13,583 nt of DNA from Prosthecobacter debontii (lineage in GTDB: Bacteria > Verrucomicrobiota > Verrucomicrobiia > Verrucomicrobiales > Akkermansiaceae). Below, piece after piece: positions 6,853-13,365 of the stretch; position 1 is the stretch's first letter, and the number at the start of each line of letters is the position of its first letter. The notes beneath the pieces are model-generated. The model saw nothing but the letters and a program-made list of their open reading frames with translations. It searched no databases and had not been told where the DNA came from. The position numbers and the translations under genes are program-made. The stretch is taken from NCBI GenBank assembly GCA_945885485.1, contig CAMCYT010000050.1, positions 1 through 13,583 on the forward strand. Direction: 5' to 3'.

Positions 6853-9800
6853 ATGTATCGTTCCCTAAACCTCGCCGAAGACAACATCCTCAAACAAGTC
6901 ATCTCTGATCGCTTTGAGCTCGCATCAACTGACCGCCCTTACGACTGGCGCGGCACTATTCCTGTTGATAAGCGTAAGCCATACACAGATATCATCGTGA
7001 CTCGTGGTGAGAAAGAGACCCAGTTCTCTCTTGAAGACGTTGCAGATGCGATTGGTGATTCACTTGCTGACCTTTTGATCGCTCGCAGTGAGGACGAGAA
7101 ATCCATCTTCTCCGATGTAAACCGTAACTTCGTTTCACAAGTCGCGCATGCCGTTGCTATTTCTCTAACTGCTACGCTCGAGGCGGGGGGTCGTCTGCGT
7201 CTTTCTGAATCAGATCTGTATTTGTTGATCGAAAAAGCCTTGTTAGAAAACGAAGCATACGATGTTGCGAAGTCTTTGGCATTCCGTCGCTCACTTGAGA
7301 AGACCGGCCACGTTGATATGGGTTCCGGTCCACACGCGCTTCCAGTTCGTTTGATCCGTCGTAACGGAAACGTTGTGCCTTGGTCAGAAACGAAAATCGA
7401 GATCGCGGTTCGCAAAGCCTTCCTCACGATCAAAGCAAACCCAGAGCCAGCCATCGATATTGCGAAAGCAGTGACCGAGCGCATCCGCCGAGGTGATCAA
7501 TCTTTCGTCCACATCGAGGACGTCCAAGACATGGTCCAGGAAGAACTCATGCGCCAAGGCCAGTTCAAGGCAGCGGAGCATTACATTCTCTATCGCGCCC
7601 AACGCAACCTTCTCCGCCGTGAGCAAGAAAGCGTAGCCACCGAAGATCTCTCACAGGACTCGATGATCGTCGTCACCACCGACGATGGCCAATCCTCCTT
7701 CTGGGACGGCATGGAACTTAAGAAGCGCATCGCTTTCGCTTCCATCGGCTTGAGCCTCAATCTTCCTGAAGCAGACATCGAACGCGAACTCCGCCGCTCG
7801 ATTGGTTCGGAAATTTCCGCAAAAGACCTCAAAGCAACCATCATCCTCAACTCCAAGACCCTCATCGAAAAAGATGCCGACTTCGCGAAGTTCGCGGCGC
7901 GTATCTTGCTCTCCTACATCTACGAGGAAGTGCTCAACTGGAACATCTCCACCGATGGGGTTGAGAAACTCAAAGAGGCTCACAAACAAGGCTTCAAGTC
8001 TTACCTCAAATACGCCGTTACCATCAAACGCATCCATCCTGATCTGCTTGAGAAATACGATATCGAAAAACTCTGCGAAGCCTTCGACCCAACGGCCGAC
8101 CTCGACTTCGATTACCTCGGTATTCAAACCCTCTACGATCGTTACCTCATCGTTGATAAGACCGCTGAGCGTCATCAGCGGATTGAGACTCCTCAGTTCT
8201 TCTGGATGCGTGTCGCCATGGGCCTCTTCAAAACCGAGCCCACCAACGCCGAGGACTGGGCGATCCGTCTCTACAACCTCTACAAAGGTCGTCGTTTCTG
8301 CTCTTCCACCCCGACTCTTTTCAACTCCGGCACTCTCCACTCCCAGCTCTCTTCCTGCTACCTCTACAAGGTCGATGACTCCATCGAGTCCATCATGCAG
8401 CGTGGTATTGCGGAAAATGCTTACCTCTCCAAGTGGGCAGGTGGTCTCGGTGGTTCATGGACCGCCGTCCGCGGCACGGGTGGCTACATCCAAGGCACCA
8501 ACGGCGAATCCCAAGGCATCATCCCGTTCCTCAAACTTCACAACGACCAGCTCCTGGCAGTGAACCAAGGTGGCAAACGCAAAGGCTCCGGCTGTGCTTA
8601 CCTTGAGACATGGCACAACGACATCGAGGACTTCCTCGAGCTCCGCAAAAACACCGGTGACGACCGTCGCCGCTGCCATGACATGAACACCGCGAACTGG
8701 GTTCCTGACCTCTTCATGAAACGCATGGAAGATCGCCAAGACTGGACTCTCTTCCGCGCCAACGAAACCCCGGATCTCCACGATCTCTACGGTAAAGCCT
8801 TTGAAGAAAAATACGTGCAATACGAAACCATGGCCGCCGAAGGCAAAATCTGGTCCCGCCAGATCCCAGCCATCGAGCTTTGGAAAGGCATGTTGAAAAT
8901 GATCTTCGAAACCGGCCACCCATGGATCACCTTCAAAGACCCGTGCAACGTCCGCTCCCCACAAGATCACTGCGGTGTCATCCATTCCAGTAACCTTTGC
9001 ACCGAGATCACCCTCAACACCTCGGACGAAGAAACCGCTGTTTGTAACCTCGGTTCCGTCATCCTCGATTCACACATTAATCGCGATGGTGCTCTCGATC
9101 ACGAAATGTTGAAGGAAACCATCACCGTTGCGATCCGTGCGCTCGATAACGTCATCGATATCAACTTCTACCCAACCCAAGCTGCGAAAACCGCAAACTC
9201 CCGCCACCGCCCCATCGGCCTTGGCGTGATGGGTCTCCAGAACGCACTCTACAAACGCAACCTCTCCTTCGCATCCGACGCCGCAGTCGAGTTCAATGAC
9301 GAGATGATGGAAGCCATCGCTTACTACGCTTACAGCGCTTCTTCCGACCTCGCTGCTGAAGTTGGAACCTACTCCACCTACGAAGGTTCCAAATGGAGCA
9401 GGGGACTTCTCCCACAAGACACGGTCGATCTCCTCGAAGACGAGCGCGGTCGCAAGATCGATGTCCCACGCGGTGGCAAAATGGATTGGTCAGTCGTGCG
9501 TGATAAAATCAAAAAACACGGCATGCGTAACTCCAACGTGCTCGCGATCGCTCCGACAGCGACGATCTCTAACATCATGGGAACCACTCCGTGCATCGAG
9601 CCGAACTACAAAAACCTCTACGTGAAATCCAACCTCTCCGGCGATTTCACCATCCTCAACACCGAGCTCGTTCGTGACCTCAAAAAAGCCAATCTCTGGA
9701 ACCCAGAAATGGTGGATCAATTGAAATACTTCGATGGTGAACTCGAGAACATCGACGACATCCCGGAAGCTCTCAAACAGAAACACAAAACAGTCTTCGG

Positions 9801-10152
9801 CGTTGGCTACGAATACATCATCGATGCCGCAGCTCGCCGCCAGAAATGGATCGACCAATCGCAATCGGTCAACCTCTTCCTCGCGACTCCGGACCTCAAA
9901 ACCCTCTCACATATGTATCGCCGTGCATGGGACAAAGGCCTCAAAACCACCTACTACCTCCGCTCCATGCAAGCCTCCGGCGTCGAGAAATCCACCCTCA
10001 ATGTCCAAAAAGAACAACGCGGTCACATGGCGACGACCACTGCTGCGACGGCTGCGACCAACGCAGCTGCTAAGACATTCGACGCTGAGCAGAAGATGGC
10101 TTGCTCCATCGATGCGATGATGAATGGTGGCGAGTGCGAGGCTTGTCAGTAA
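6853..10152 (+). CDS. nrdA: Class I ribonucleotide reductase large (catalytic) subunit with three N-terminal ATP-cone-like units
   Basis: NrdA/R1 reduces NDPs to dNDPs with NrdB in the cytoplasm. Residue numbers here count from the upstream ATG at 6802; subtract 17 for the start I prefer at 6853. Active-site residues are present: C519 (SSCYLYK), N731-C733-E735 (SNLCTEI), C748 (VCNLGSV), radical-path Y1051-Y1052, and the C-terminal redox pair C1112/C1115 (CEAC). An Ala/Thr-rich flexible linker precedes that tail. Three regulatory units precede the catalytic domain: about 63-163, 181-272 and 288-371. The middle one has a canonical ATP-cone start (RLIRRNG, then KIEIAVRKAF); the outer two are degenerate. 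At about 1,100 residues it is much longer than E. coli NrdA (761) and similar to chlamydial R1. I prefer 6853 because the 17 preceding residues are proline-rich and ATG 6802 lies in a hairpin. It follows nrdB, likely in one operon, with C-rich codon choice typical of high expression. Confidence 0.95.
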   Translation: MYRSLNLAEDNILKQVISDRFELASTDRPYDWRGTIPVDKRKPYTDIIVTRGEKETQFSLEDVADAIGDSLADLLIARSEDEKSIFSDVNRNFVSQVAHAVAISLTATLEAGGRLRLSESDLYLLIEKALLENEAYDVAKSLAFRRSLEKTGHVDMGSGPHALPVRLIRRNGNVVPWSETKIEIAVRKAFLTIKANPEPAIDIAKAVTERIRRGDQSFVHIEDVQDMVQEELMRQGQFKAAEHYILYRAQRNLLRREQESVATEDLSQDSMIVVTTDDGQSSFWDGMELKKRIAFASIGLSLNLPEADIERELRRSIGSEISAKDLKATIILNSKTLIEKDADFAKFAARILLSYIYEEVLNWNISTDGVEKLKEAHKQGFKSYLKYAVTIKRIHPDLLEKYDIEKLCEAFDPTADLDFDYLGIQTLYDRYLIVDKTAERHQRIETPQFFWMRVAMGLFKTEPTNAEDWAIRLYNLYKGRRFCSSTPTLFNSGTLHSQLSSCYLYKVDDSIESIMQRGIAENAYLSKWAGGLGGSWTAVRGTGGYIQGTNGESQGIIPFLKLHNDQLLAVNQGGKRKGSGCAYLETWHNDIEDFLELRKNTGDDRRRCHDMNTANWVPDLFMKRMEDRQDWTLFRANETPDLHDLYGKAFEEKYVQYETMAAEGKIWSRQIPAIELWKGMLKMIFETGHPWITFKDPCNVRSPQDHCGVIHSSNLCTEITLNTSDEETAVCNLGSVILDSHINRDGALDHEMLKETITVAIRALDNVIDINFYPTQAAKTANSRHRPIGLGVMGLQNALYKRNLSFASDAAVEFNDEMMEAIAYYAYSASSDLAAEVGTYSTYEGSKWSRGLLPQDTVDLLEDERGRKIDVPRGGKMDWSVVRDKIKKHGMRNSNVLAIAPTATISNIMGTTPCIEPNYKNLYVKSNLSGDFTILNTELVRDLKKANLWNPEMVDQLKYFDGELENIDDIPEALKQKHKTVFGVGYEYIIDAAARRQKWIDQSQSVNLFLATPDLKTLSHMYRRAWDKGLKTTYYLRSMQASGVEKSTLNVQKEQRGHMATTTAATAATNAAAKTFDAEQKMACSIDAMMNGGECEACQ

Positions 10153-10525
10153 GCGTCTTCGATTACGCATTTATCTAACTTCTGAATTGAGCAATCTCAC
10201 TACAAATCTGTATTCTGGAAAGCAAGTTTCGCGAGCCGGATGACCGGCTGTGGAAGCGATTGGTGGAGAATAAGAAGCCGCAAGAAGACACTGGGAGCGC
10301 GGGTTTGCAACCCGCATGCGGATGAGGGGTGGAGGATAATTCCAATACTCGGTGTTTGCTTATGCTACGGATGAAGAGGCGAGTCGCAGACTCGCGGTCC
10401 CAGTGGAGTTGCGTAGATGCCAGGAGCGAGAGAAAAAGTGATGATTCGAGCTGCGCTGCAGGCGCTGGAACCGCGTGATTCAAAGGAATAGACCTTTGGC
10501 ATATTGGCATACTAAACATTTCTAA
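10153..10525. other. Intergenic region after nrdA with palindromic repeats
   Basis: These 373 bp lie between the convergent ends of nrdA and the metallophosphoesterase gene. A small hairpin, AGCCGG/CCGGCT with loop ATGA (10234-10249), lies 80 bp after the nrdA stop. It has no T-run, so termination is uncertain. A REPIN-like element occupies 10289-10405. The stretch 10406-10525 shows no gene I can support. An open minus-strand frame crosses the region (10175-10519), but it translates the repeat and has no recognisable protein features. Confidence 0.6.
10289..10405. repeat. REPIN-like element: two inverted REP palindromes with compensating stem changes
   Basis: Two 27-nt units lie head to head at 10289-10315 and 10379-10405 (the second on the minus strand). 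Each begins CACTGGGA and then forms a 7-bp hairpin with a TGC loop (GCGGGTT/AACCCGC; GCGAGTC/GACTCGC as read on the plus strand). They agree at 22 of 27 positions. Four of the five differences fall in the stem as two matched pairs, so both hairpins stay perfect. This is the layout of a REP doublet (REPIN), elements that in other bacteria are mobilised by RAYT transposases. No transposase gene is present here. Confidence 0.65.
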
Positions 10526-11386
10526 TTATGCGATTGAGCGGAGAGTCAGCAGTGCGATCTCTGGGCGGCAGGCGAAGCGGACTCGGATGCCTGTCGTGCC
10601 GATGCCGCGGGTGACGTGTATTTTTGCGTCGCCACTTTGGTTACTGTCGTAGATACCGTAGATGTATTTTTCACCATAGCGGACTTCTATAGGAGCGTAG
10701 CCGATGAGGGGGACACGGCATTGTCCACCGTGGGTGTGGCCGGATAGTTGGATGAGGAAGTTTTTTTCGCGGTTGAGATAATCGAAATAATCAGGTTCGT
10801 GAACGAGGGCGAGTGTAGGGGTCTTGGTGGCTATTCCTCGGAAGGCGCGGTCGGCATCAGGATGTCCGAGCCAAATGAAATCGAGTCCGGCGATGGCCAA
10901 GGTGTCGCCTTGGATATTGAGCCGGGTGTTCTCGTTGATAAGAAAAGTGATGCCCACTTTTTCGAATGAACGTTTGAGTTCGTGACCCTCCATTTTCCAG
11001 CCGTCGTGATTGCCCATGATCGCGATGACGCCGTGTTTGGCGCGGAGTTTAGCGAGGTGGCCGAGGAGGGGTGGGATGACGACCGGGTTGCTGGTTATAT
11101 AGTCTCCGGTGAGAACGATGAGGTCGGGGTCGAGTTCGTTAACTCTTTTGACCATCTCGGTGATAAGGACATCGTCATCATCGGGCCGGAAATGAAAATC
11201 GGCGAGGTGGACGACGCGCAAGCCGTCTAGGGAAGCGGGAAGATTGGGCAGAGGGATTTCATTCTCTGTTAGCGAAAGCCAGTCGGGTTCGATCAAATAA
11301 GCATTCGTCAGACTGGCTCCTGCGCATAGAGTGGAACCGGCAAGAAGCGTAAACAGGCGGCGGCGGGTGATTTTCGGTGTGGGCAT
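10526..11386 (-). CDS. Tat-type calcineurin-like metallophosphoesterase (YkuE/YaeI-like)
   Basis: A binuclear metallophosphoesterase of 286 residues, probably an exported or membrane-attached phosphodiesterase; the substrate is unknown (related proteins act on lipid or nucleotide phosphodiesters). The N-terminus MPTPKITRRRLFTLLAGS has a twin-arginine signal followed by a hydrophobic stretch. Metal-site motifs occur in the usual order: ADFH (D63, H65), GDY (D95), GNHD (N126, H127), H196, and GHTHGG (H217, H219). I start at ATG 11386 because it places the twin-arginine signal at the N-terminus. The frame stays open to a TTG at 11533, but that extension translates a palindromic repeat and does not look conserved. 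There is no clear ribosome site. It is transcribed away from the lipoprotein gene and towards nrdA, with about 176 bp between the divergent starts. Confidence 0.88.
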   Translation of the reverse strand: MPTPKITRRRLFTLLAGSTLCAGASLTNAYLIEPDWLSLTENEIPLPNLPASLDGLRVVHLADFHFRPDDDDVLITEMVKRVNELDPDLIVLTGDYITSNPVVIPPLLGHLAKLRAKHGVIAIMGNHDGWKMEGHELKRSFEKVGITFLINENTRLNIQGDTLAIAGLDFIWLGHPDADRAFRGIATKTPTLALVHEPDYFDYLNREKNFLIQLSGHTHGGQCRVPLIGYAPIEVRYGEKYIYGIYDSNQSGDAKIHVTRGIGTTGIRVRFACRPEIALLTLRSIA

Positions 11387-11472
11387 GCAGGGGACTTTGG
11401 TAACTCTGTGTGAAATCTTGATGAAAATAGGATGAATTTTTAAATAGGGCAGTTCTGGTGAGGAAAAGCCGG

Positions 11473-11488
11473 CCCCGACTTGTCGGGG
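11473..11488. repeat. Short GC-rich palindrome upstream of the metallophosphoesterase gene
   Basis: CCCCGAC, TT, GTCGGGG form a perfect 7-bp inverted repeat in the gap between the divergent metallophosphoesterase and lipoprotein genes. It could be a dispersed palindromic repeat or an operator shared by the two promoters. Copy number in the genome would distinguish these, which I cannot see from one window. Confidence 0.4.
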
Positions 11489-11562
11489 CTCTCCGGTATA
11501 CACTCGGGCAATTTCATTGATCCATCTTTGCATTTTTCAGATTGGCTTCTATGCTGGCATCC

Positions 11563-11925
11563 ATGAAATCGTTTTCCAACTTTCTCCGCGTGTCCGCTAG
11601 TATGCTGCTGTTATTGTCAGGTTTCTGGATTTCCGCGTGCCGGGAAAATCCTCGTCAAGCGGACACGGTGGATTCCGAAGCCAATCCCACGGTGACCGAA
11701 CAAGAGGAAGTATCCGATGAGAGGATCACCGCACTCCAAAATGAGATTGAGGAGGGTCGGCAAAATATCGAGAATATCGAGGCTTTCGTTCAAATGGAGC
11801 GAGCGAAGCTGGAAGAAAATCCCGATTACGAACAAAGTTTCATGCTCGAGGCGCTGGAGGAACAGAAAGGTATTCGGGAAAAGGTCGAGTCGGGTGAGGA
11901 GCGCTTGCGGGAATTCAGCAAATAG
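11563..11925 (+). CDS. Small predicted lipoprotein with a coiled-coil mature region
   Basis: I do not recognise a family. From the ATG at 11563 the protein has 120 residues. It starts with a basic n-region and a hydrophobic stretch ending in the lipobox ISAC (lipidated Cys 26), so it should be processed by signal peptidase II and anchored in an envelope membrane. The mature part of about 95 residues is highly charged, rich in Glu, Gln, Lys and Arg. From about residue 55 it has a heptad-like pattern suggesting one or two coiled-coil helices. In-frame alternatives at TTG 11542 and ATG 11551 only lengthen the signal peptide. No ribosome site is clear. It is divergent from the metallophosphoesterase gene, and nothing nearby indicates its role. 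Confidence 0.7.
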   Translation: MKSFSNFLRVSASMLLLLSGFWISACRENPRQADTVDSEANPTVTEQEEVSDERITALQNEIEEGRQNIENIEAFVQMERAKLEENPDYEQSFMLEALEEQKGIREKVESGEERLREFSK

Positions 11926-11961
11926 ATCGCAGTTGGTGATTAGCCATTTTTCCATTCAAAA

Positions 11962-12069
11962 ATCACATATCAACAATCATCAATCGTCAATCAAACCGAA
12001 TGACCAGATCGCACCACAACATTATTTATTGACGATTGATGATTTACGATTGTTGATTTTTGATTTATT
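11962..12069. repeat. Inverted pair of 7-bp-period repeat arrays
   Basis: The left array (11962-11996) is five consecutive 7-mers beginning ATC: ATCACAT, ATCAACA, ATCATCA, ATCGTCA, ATCAAAC. The right array (12021-12069) is seven 7-mers beginning ATT: ATTATTT, ATTGACG, ATTGATG, ATTTACG, ATTGTTG, ATTTTTG, ATTTATT. The two are reverse complements in phase, with a perfect 17-bp complementarity (11975-11991 and 12028-12044). Beyond that, one whole heptad (ATTTACG) is extra on the right. The 24-31 bp between them would form a loop. The array sits in the 265-bp gap before the EEP gene and has no coding content I can support. Confidence 0.7.
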
Positions 12070-12190
12070 TAAGGTCAGGTGTCTCACCCTCATTTTATGT
12101 CTCGATTCCGGACGGAGCAGGATAGAGAATGTTACGAGAATTCTCCCTCTAACGAATATTGAGTGAATGATAACTACCGCTCAATAAGGT

Positions 12191-12964
12191 ATGAAGCCGA
12201 GCATCAATTCCAACGACCCATCCTCTGCCTCGTTTTCCTTTCTCACTTGGAATATTTTGCGTGATGGGAAAAGTCCTCTGGCAAGCGGGTGGGTCAAACG
12301 GCGTCAGTCATTCCAGCGGATTTTAGAGAGTGAGAGATTCGACATCATCTGTTTTCAGGAAGTCCTTCCCCGGCAACTCGACTTTTTTCAATCCCTTTTT
12401 TCCCAACATCATTTCTATGGCCTGGGTCGGGACGATGGGAAATCTGGTGGTGAACATTGCCCGATTTTTTTTGATCGGGAACGTTTCGAGTTAAGGAACA
12501 GTGGAACTTTCTGGTTGAGTCCCACTCCGGAAATGCCCAGCAAAGGTTGGGGTGAGGCCTTTCCGCGTGTTTGTAGCTGGGTCGAACTCAGGGATCGGAT
12601 TACGGGGCGTGCTTTCAGGGTCTCGAATCTTCATTTGCAGCTTCATCCTTACGCCCAGTCACGAGCGGCCGAACTATTGGCTGAAAGGTTCGGCCAAGTC
12701 GATCTACCGCAACTCGTGGCAGGCGACTTCAATTGTCCCGCTCATTGGCCGGGCGTGAAGAAGGTGCTCGCATGCGGGTTGAAGCGGATACCACATGGAA
12801 ATCGAGCCACCTTCCACCTGCGAGGCTTTCCCTTACGCACACTGGATCATATCCTCACTTCTTCCGAATGGTTTGTGAAGGAAGTTGGGATTCTCAATCA
12901 ACGGGGAGATAGCGTTTACCCATCTGATCATTACGGATTGACGGCCCGATTGCATTTGGCCTGA
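12191..12964 (+). CDS. Endonuclease/exonuclease/phosphatase (EEP) superfamily protein
   Basis: A 257-residue member of the EEP fold (DNase I/APE1/inositol phosphatase superfamily), closest in pattern to the bacterial group of metal-dependent phosphoesterases with WNIL, GFQEV, GRDDG and PIFY-like blocks. Visible motifs are TWNIL (N21), CFQEVL (E57), GRDDGK (80-84), SNLHLQLH (H148), AGDFN (D179, N181), LDHIL (D219) and PSDHYG (D246, H247). The usual THFDH block is altered: Q150 stands where Asp is common. No signal peptide is evident, so it is probably cytoplasmic. Substrate cannot be told; nucleic acid, sugar phosphate or lipid phosphate are all known in the superfamily. An AAGG lies immediately before the ATG, too close to be a normal ribosome site. 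A weak inverted repeat (ATTGAG 12158-12163 and CTCAAT 12180-12185) lies just upstream. Confidence 0.85.
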   Translation: MKPSINSNDPSSASFSFLTWNILRDGKSPLASGWVKRRQSFQRILESERFDIICFQEVLPRQLDFFQSLFSQHHFYGLGRDDGKSGGEHCPIFFDRERFELRNSGTFWLSPTPEMPSKGWGEAFPRVCSWVELRDRITGRAFRVSNLHLQLHPYAQSRAAELLAERFGQVDLPQLVAGDFNCPAHWPGVKKVLACGLKRIPHGNRATFHLRGFPLRTLDHILTSSEWFVKEVGILNQRGDSVYPSDHYGLTARLHLA

Positions 12965-12970
12965 TGACGG

Positions 12971-13079
12971 TTGACTCCGCTGCGCTACTTTCCGCTCCGT
13001 CCCTGCGGTTTGCGATTCACGGGAGTAATAGCGGACAGAGATGGATTGACTCCGCTGCGCTACGTCCCTGCGGTTTGCG
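12971..13079. repeat. Imperfect direct duplication downstream of the EEP gene
   Basis: An 18-nt block (TTGACTCCGCTGCGCTAC) at 12971-12988 recurs exactly at 13046-13063, and a 16-nt block (GTCCCTGCGGTTTGCG) at 12999-13014 recurs at 13064-13079. In the first copy the blocks are separated by 10 nt (12989-12998); in the second they abut. The first copy begins seven bases after the EEP stop codon. This fits a duplicated non-coding repeat followed by a small indel. No gene is apparent between the EEP stop and the tRNA. Confidence 0.65.
13025..13047 (-). repeat. Copy of the tRNA-Ser 3' end, 180 bp from the gene
   Basis: This 23-nt stretch matches 13205-13227 at 20 of 23 positions. The core GCGGACAGAGA is identical. 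It covers the tRNA discriminator base, the 3' strand of the acceptor stem, the start of the T-stem, and a few bases beyond CCA. The two copies are in the same orientation. They could be a relic of site-specific integration at a tRNA 3' end or of a partial tRNA duplication. No integrase is present. Confidence 0.5.
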
Positions 13080-13171
13080 CTGCGCGTAAGAAATGATTTT
13101 TCGCCAAGGGCGAAATCTGCAGTCAAACCCTGTTTCGCTGCGCTCAAGGGGTTCTTGGCCCACCCCTGAAA

Positions 13172-13213
13172 CGCCATCACCCCAACCCCGCTTACGGGGT
13201 TGGGGTGATGGCG
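13172..13213 (-). terminator. Perfect 19-bp hairpin overlapping the tRNA-Ser 3' end
   Basis: The arms 13172-13190 and 13195-13213 are perfectly complementary with a 4-nt loop (CTTA on the plus strand). In the tRNA's direction the first arm begins with the last acceptor-stem base, the discriminator and CCA. It could act as a strong transcription terminator after the tRNA, but only three T residues follow, so it is not a typical intrinsic terminator. A mobile palindromic repeat inserted at the tRNA end is the main alternative. Confidence 0.5.
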
Positions 13214-13298
13214 GACAGAGAGGGATTCGAACCCTCGGTAACATTGCTGCTACACACGCTTTCCAAGCGTGCTCATTCGACCACTCTGACATCTGCCC
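13209..13298 (-). tRNA. tRNA-Ser (anticodon GGA), CCA encoded
   Basis: A class II tRNA of 90 nt including an encoded CCA. The acceptor stem pairs GGGCAGA with TCTGTCC (one G-T pair), and the discriminator is G, as in serine tRNAs. The anticodon arm is CACGC, loop TTGGAAA, GCGTG, giving anticodon GGA, which reads UCC and UCU. The long variable arm forms a 6-bp stem (GTAGCA/TGTTAC) capped by GCAA. The T-arm is GAGGG, TTCGAAT, CCCTC. It lies between the EEP gene and argC, downstream of argC on the same strand. Confidence 0.95.
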
Positions 13299-13365
13299 TT
13301 GGAGGGCGGGAAACTAAGTAGGCTCGGATGGGTGGGCAAGCTCATTTTTTGATGAATGATTCTTT

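Noticed and set aside
7651..8340. Long minus-strand frame of 229 codons inside nrdA
   Set aside because: It is antisense to well-conserved nrdA coding sequence and arises from strong codon bias; no recognisable family.
10234..10249. Intrinsic terminator for nrdA
   Set aside because: The 6-bp hairpin has no following T-run; it is kept only as a hairpin in the intergenic description.
10175..10519. Open minus-strand frame of 114 codons after nrdA
   Set aside because: It translates the REPIN hairpins and flanking repeat, has no domain-like pattern, and has no ribosome site.
11314..11334. Lipobox in the metallophosphoesterase signal (STLC)
   Set aside because: The residue before Cys is Leu, which does not fit a signal peptidase II site; the twin-arginine reading is preferred.
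11387..11533. N-terminal extension of the metallophosphoesterase to a TTG at 11533
   Set aside because: It would bury the twin-arginine signal 50 residues in and translates a palindromic repeat.
11962..12069. CRISPR-like array
   Set aside because: The units are 7 bp with no spacers and occur as an inverted pair, unlike CRISPR repeats.
11717..12166. Open plus-strand frame of 149 codons overlapping the lipoprotein gene
   Set aside because: It is out of frame with the lipoprotein and continues into the heptad arrays; its composition is not protein-like.
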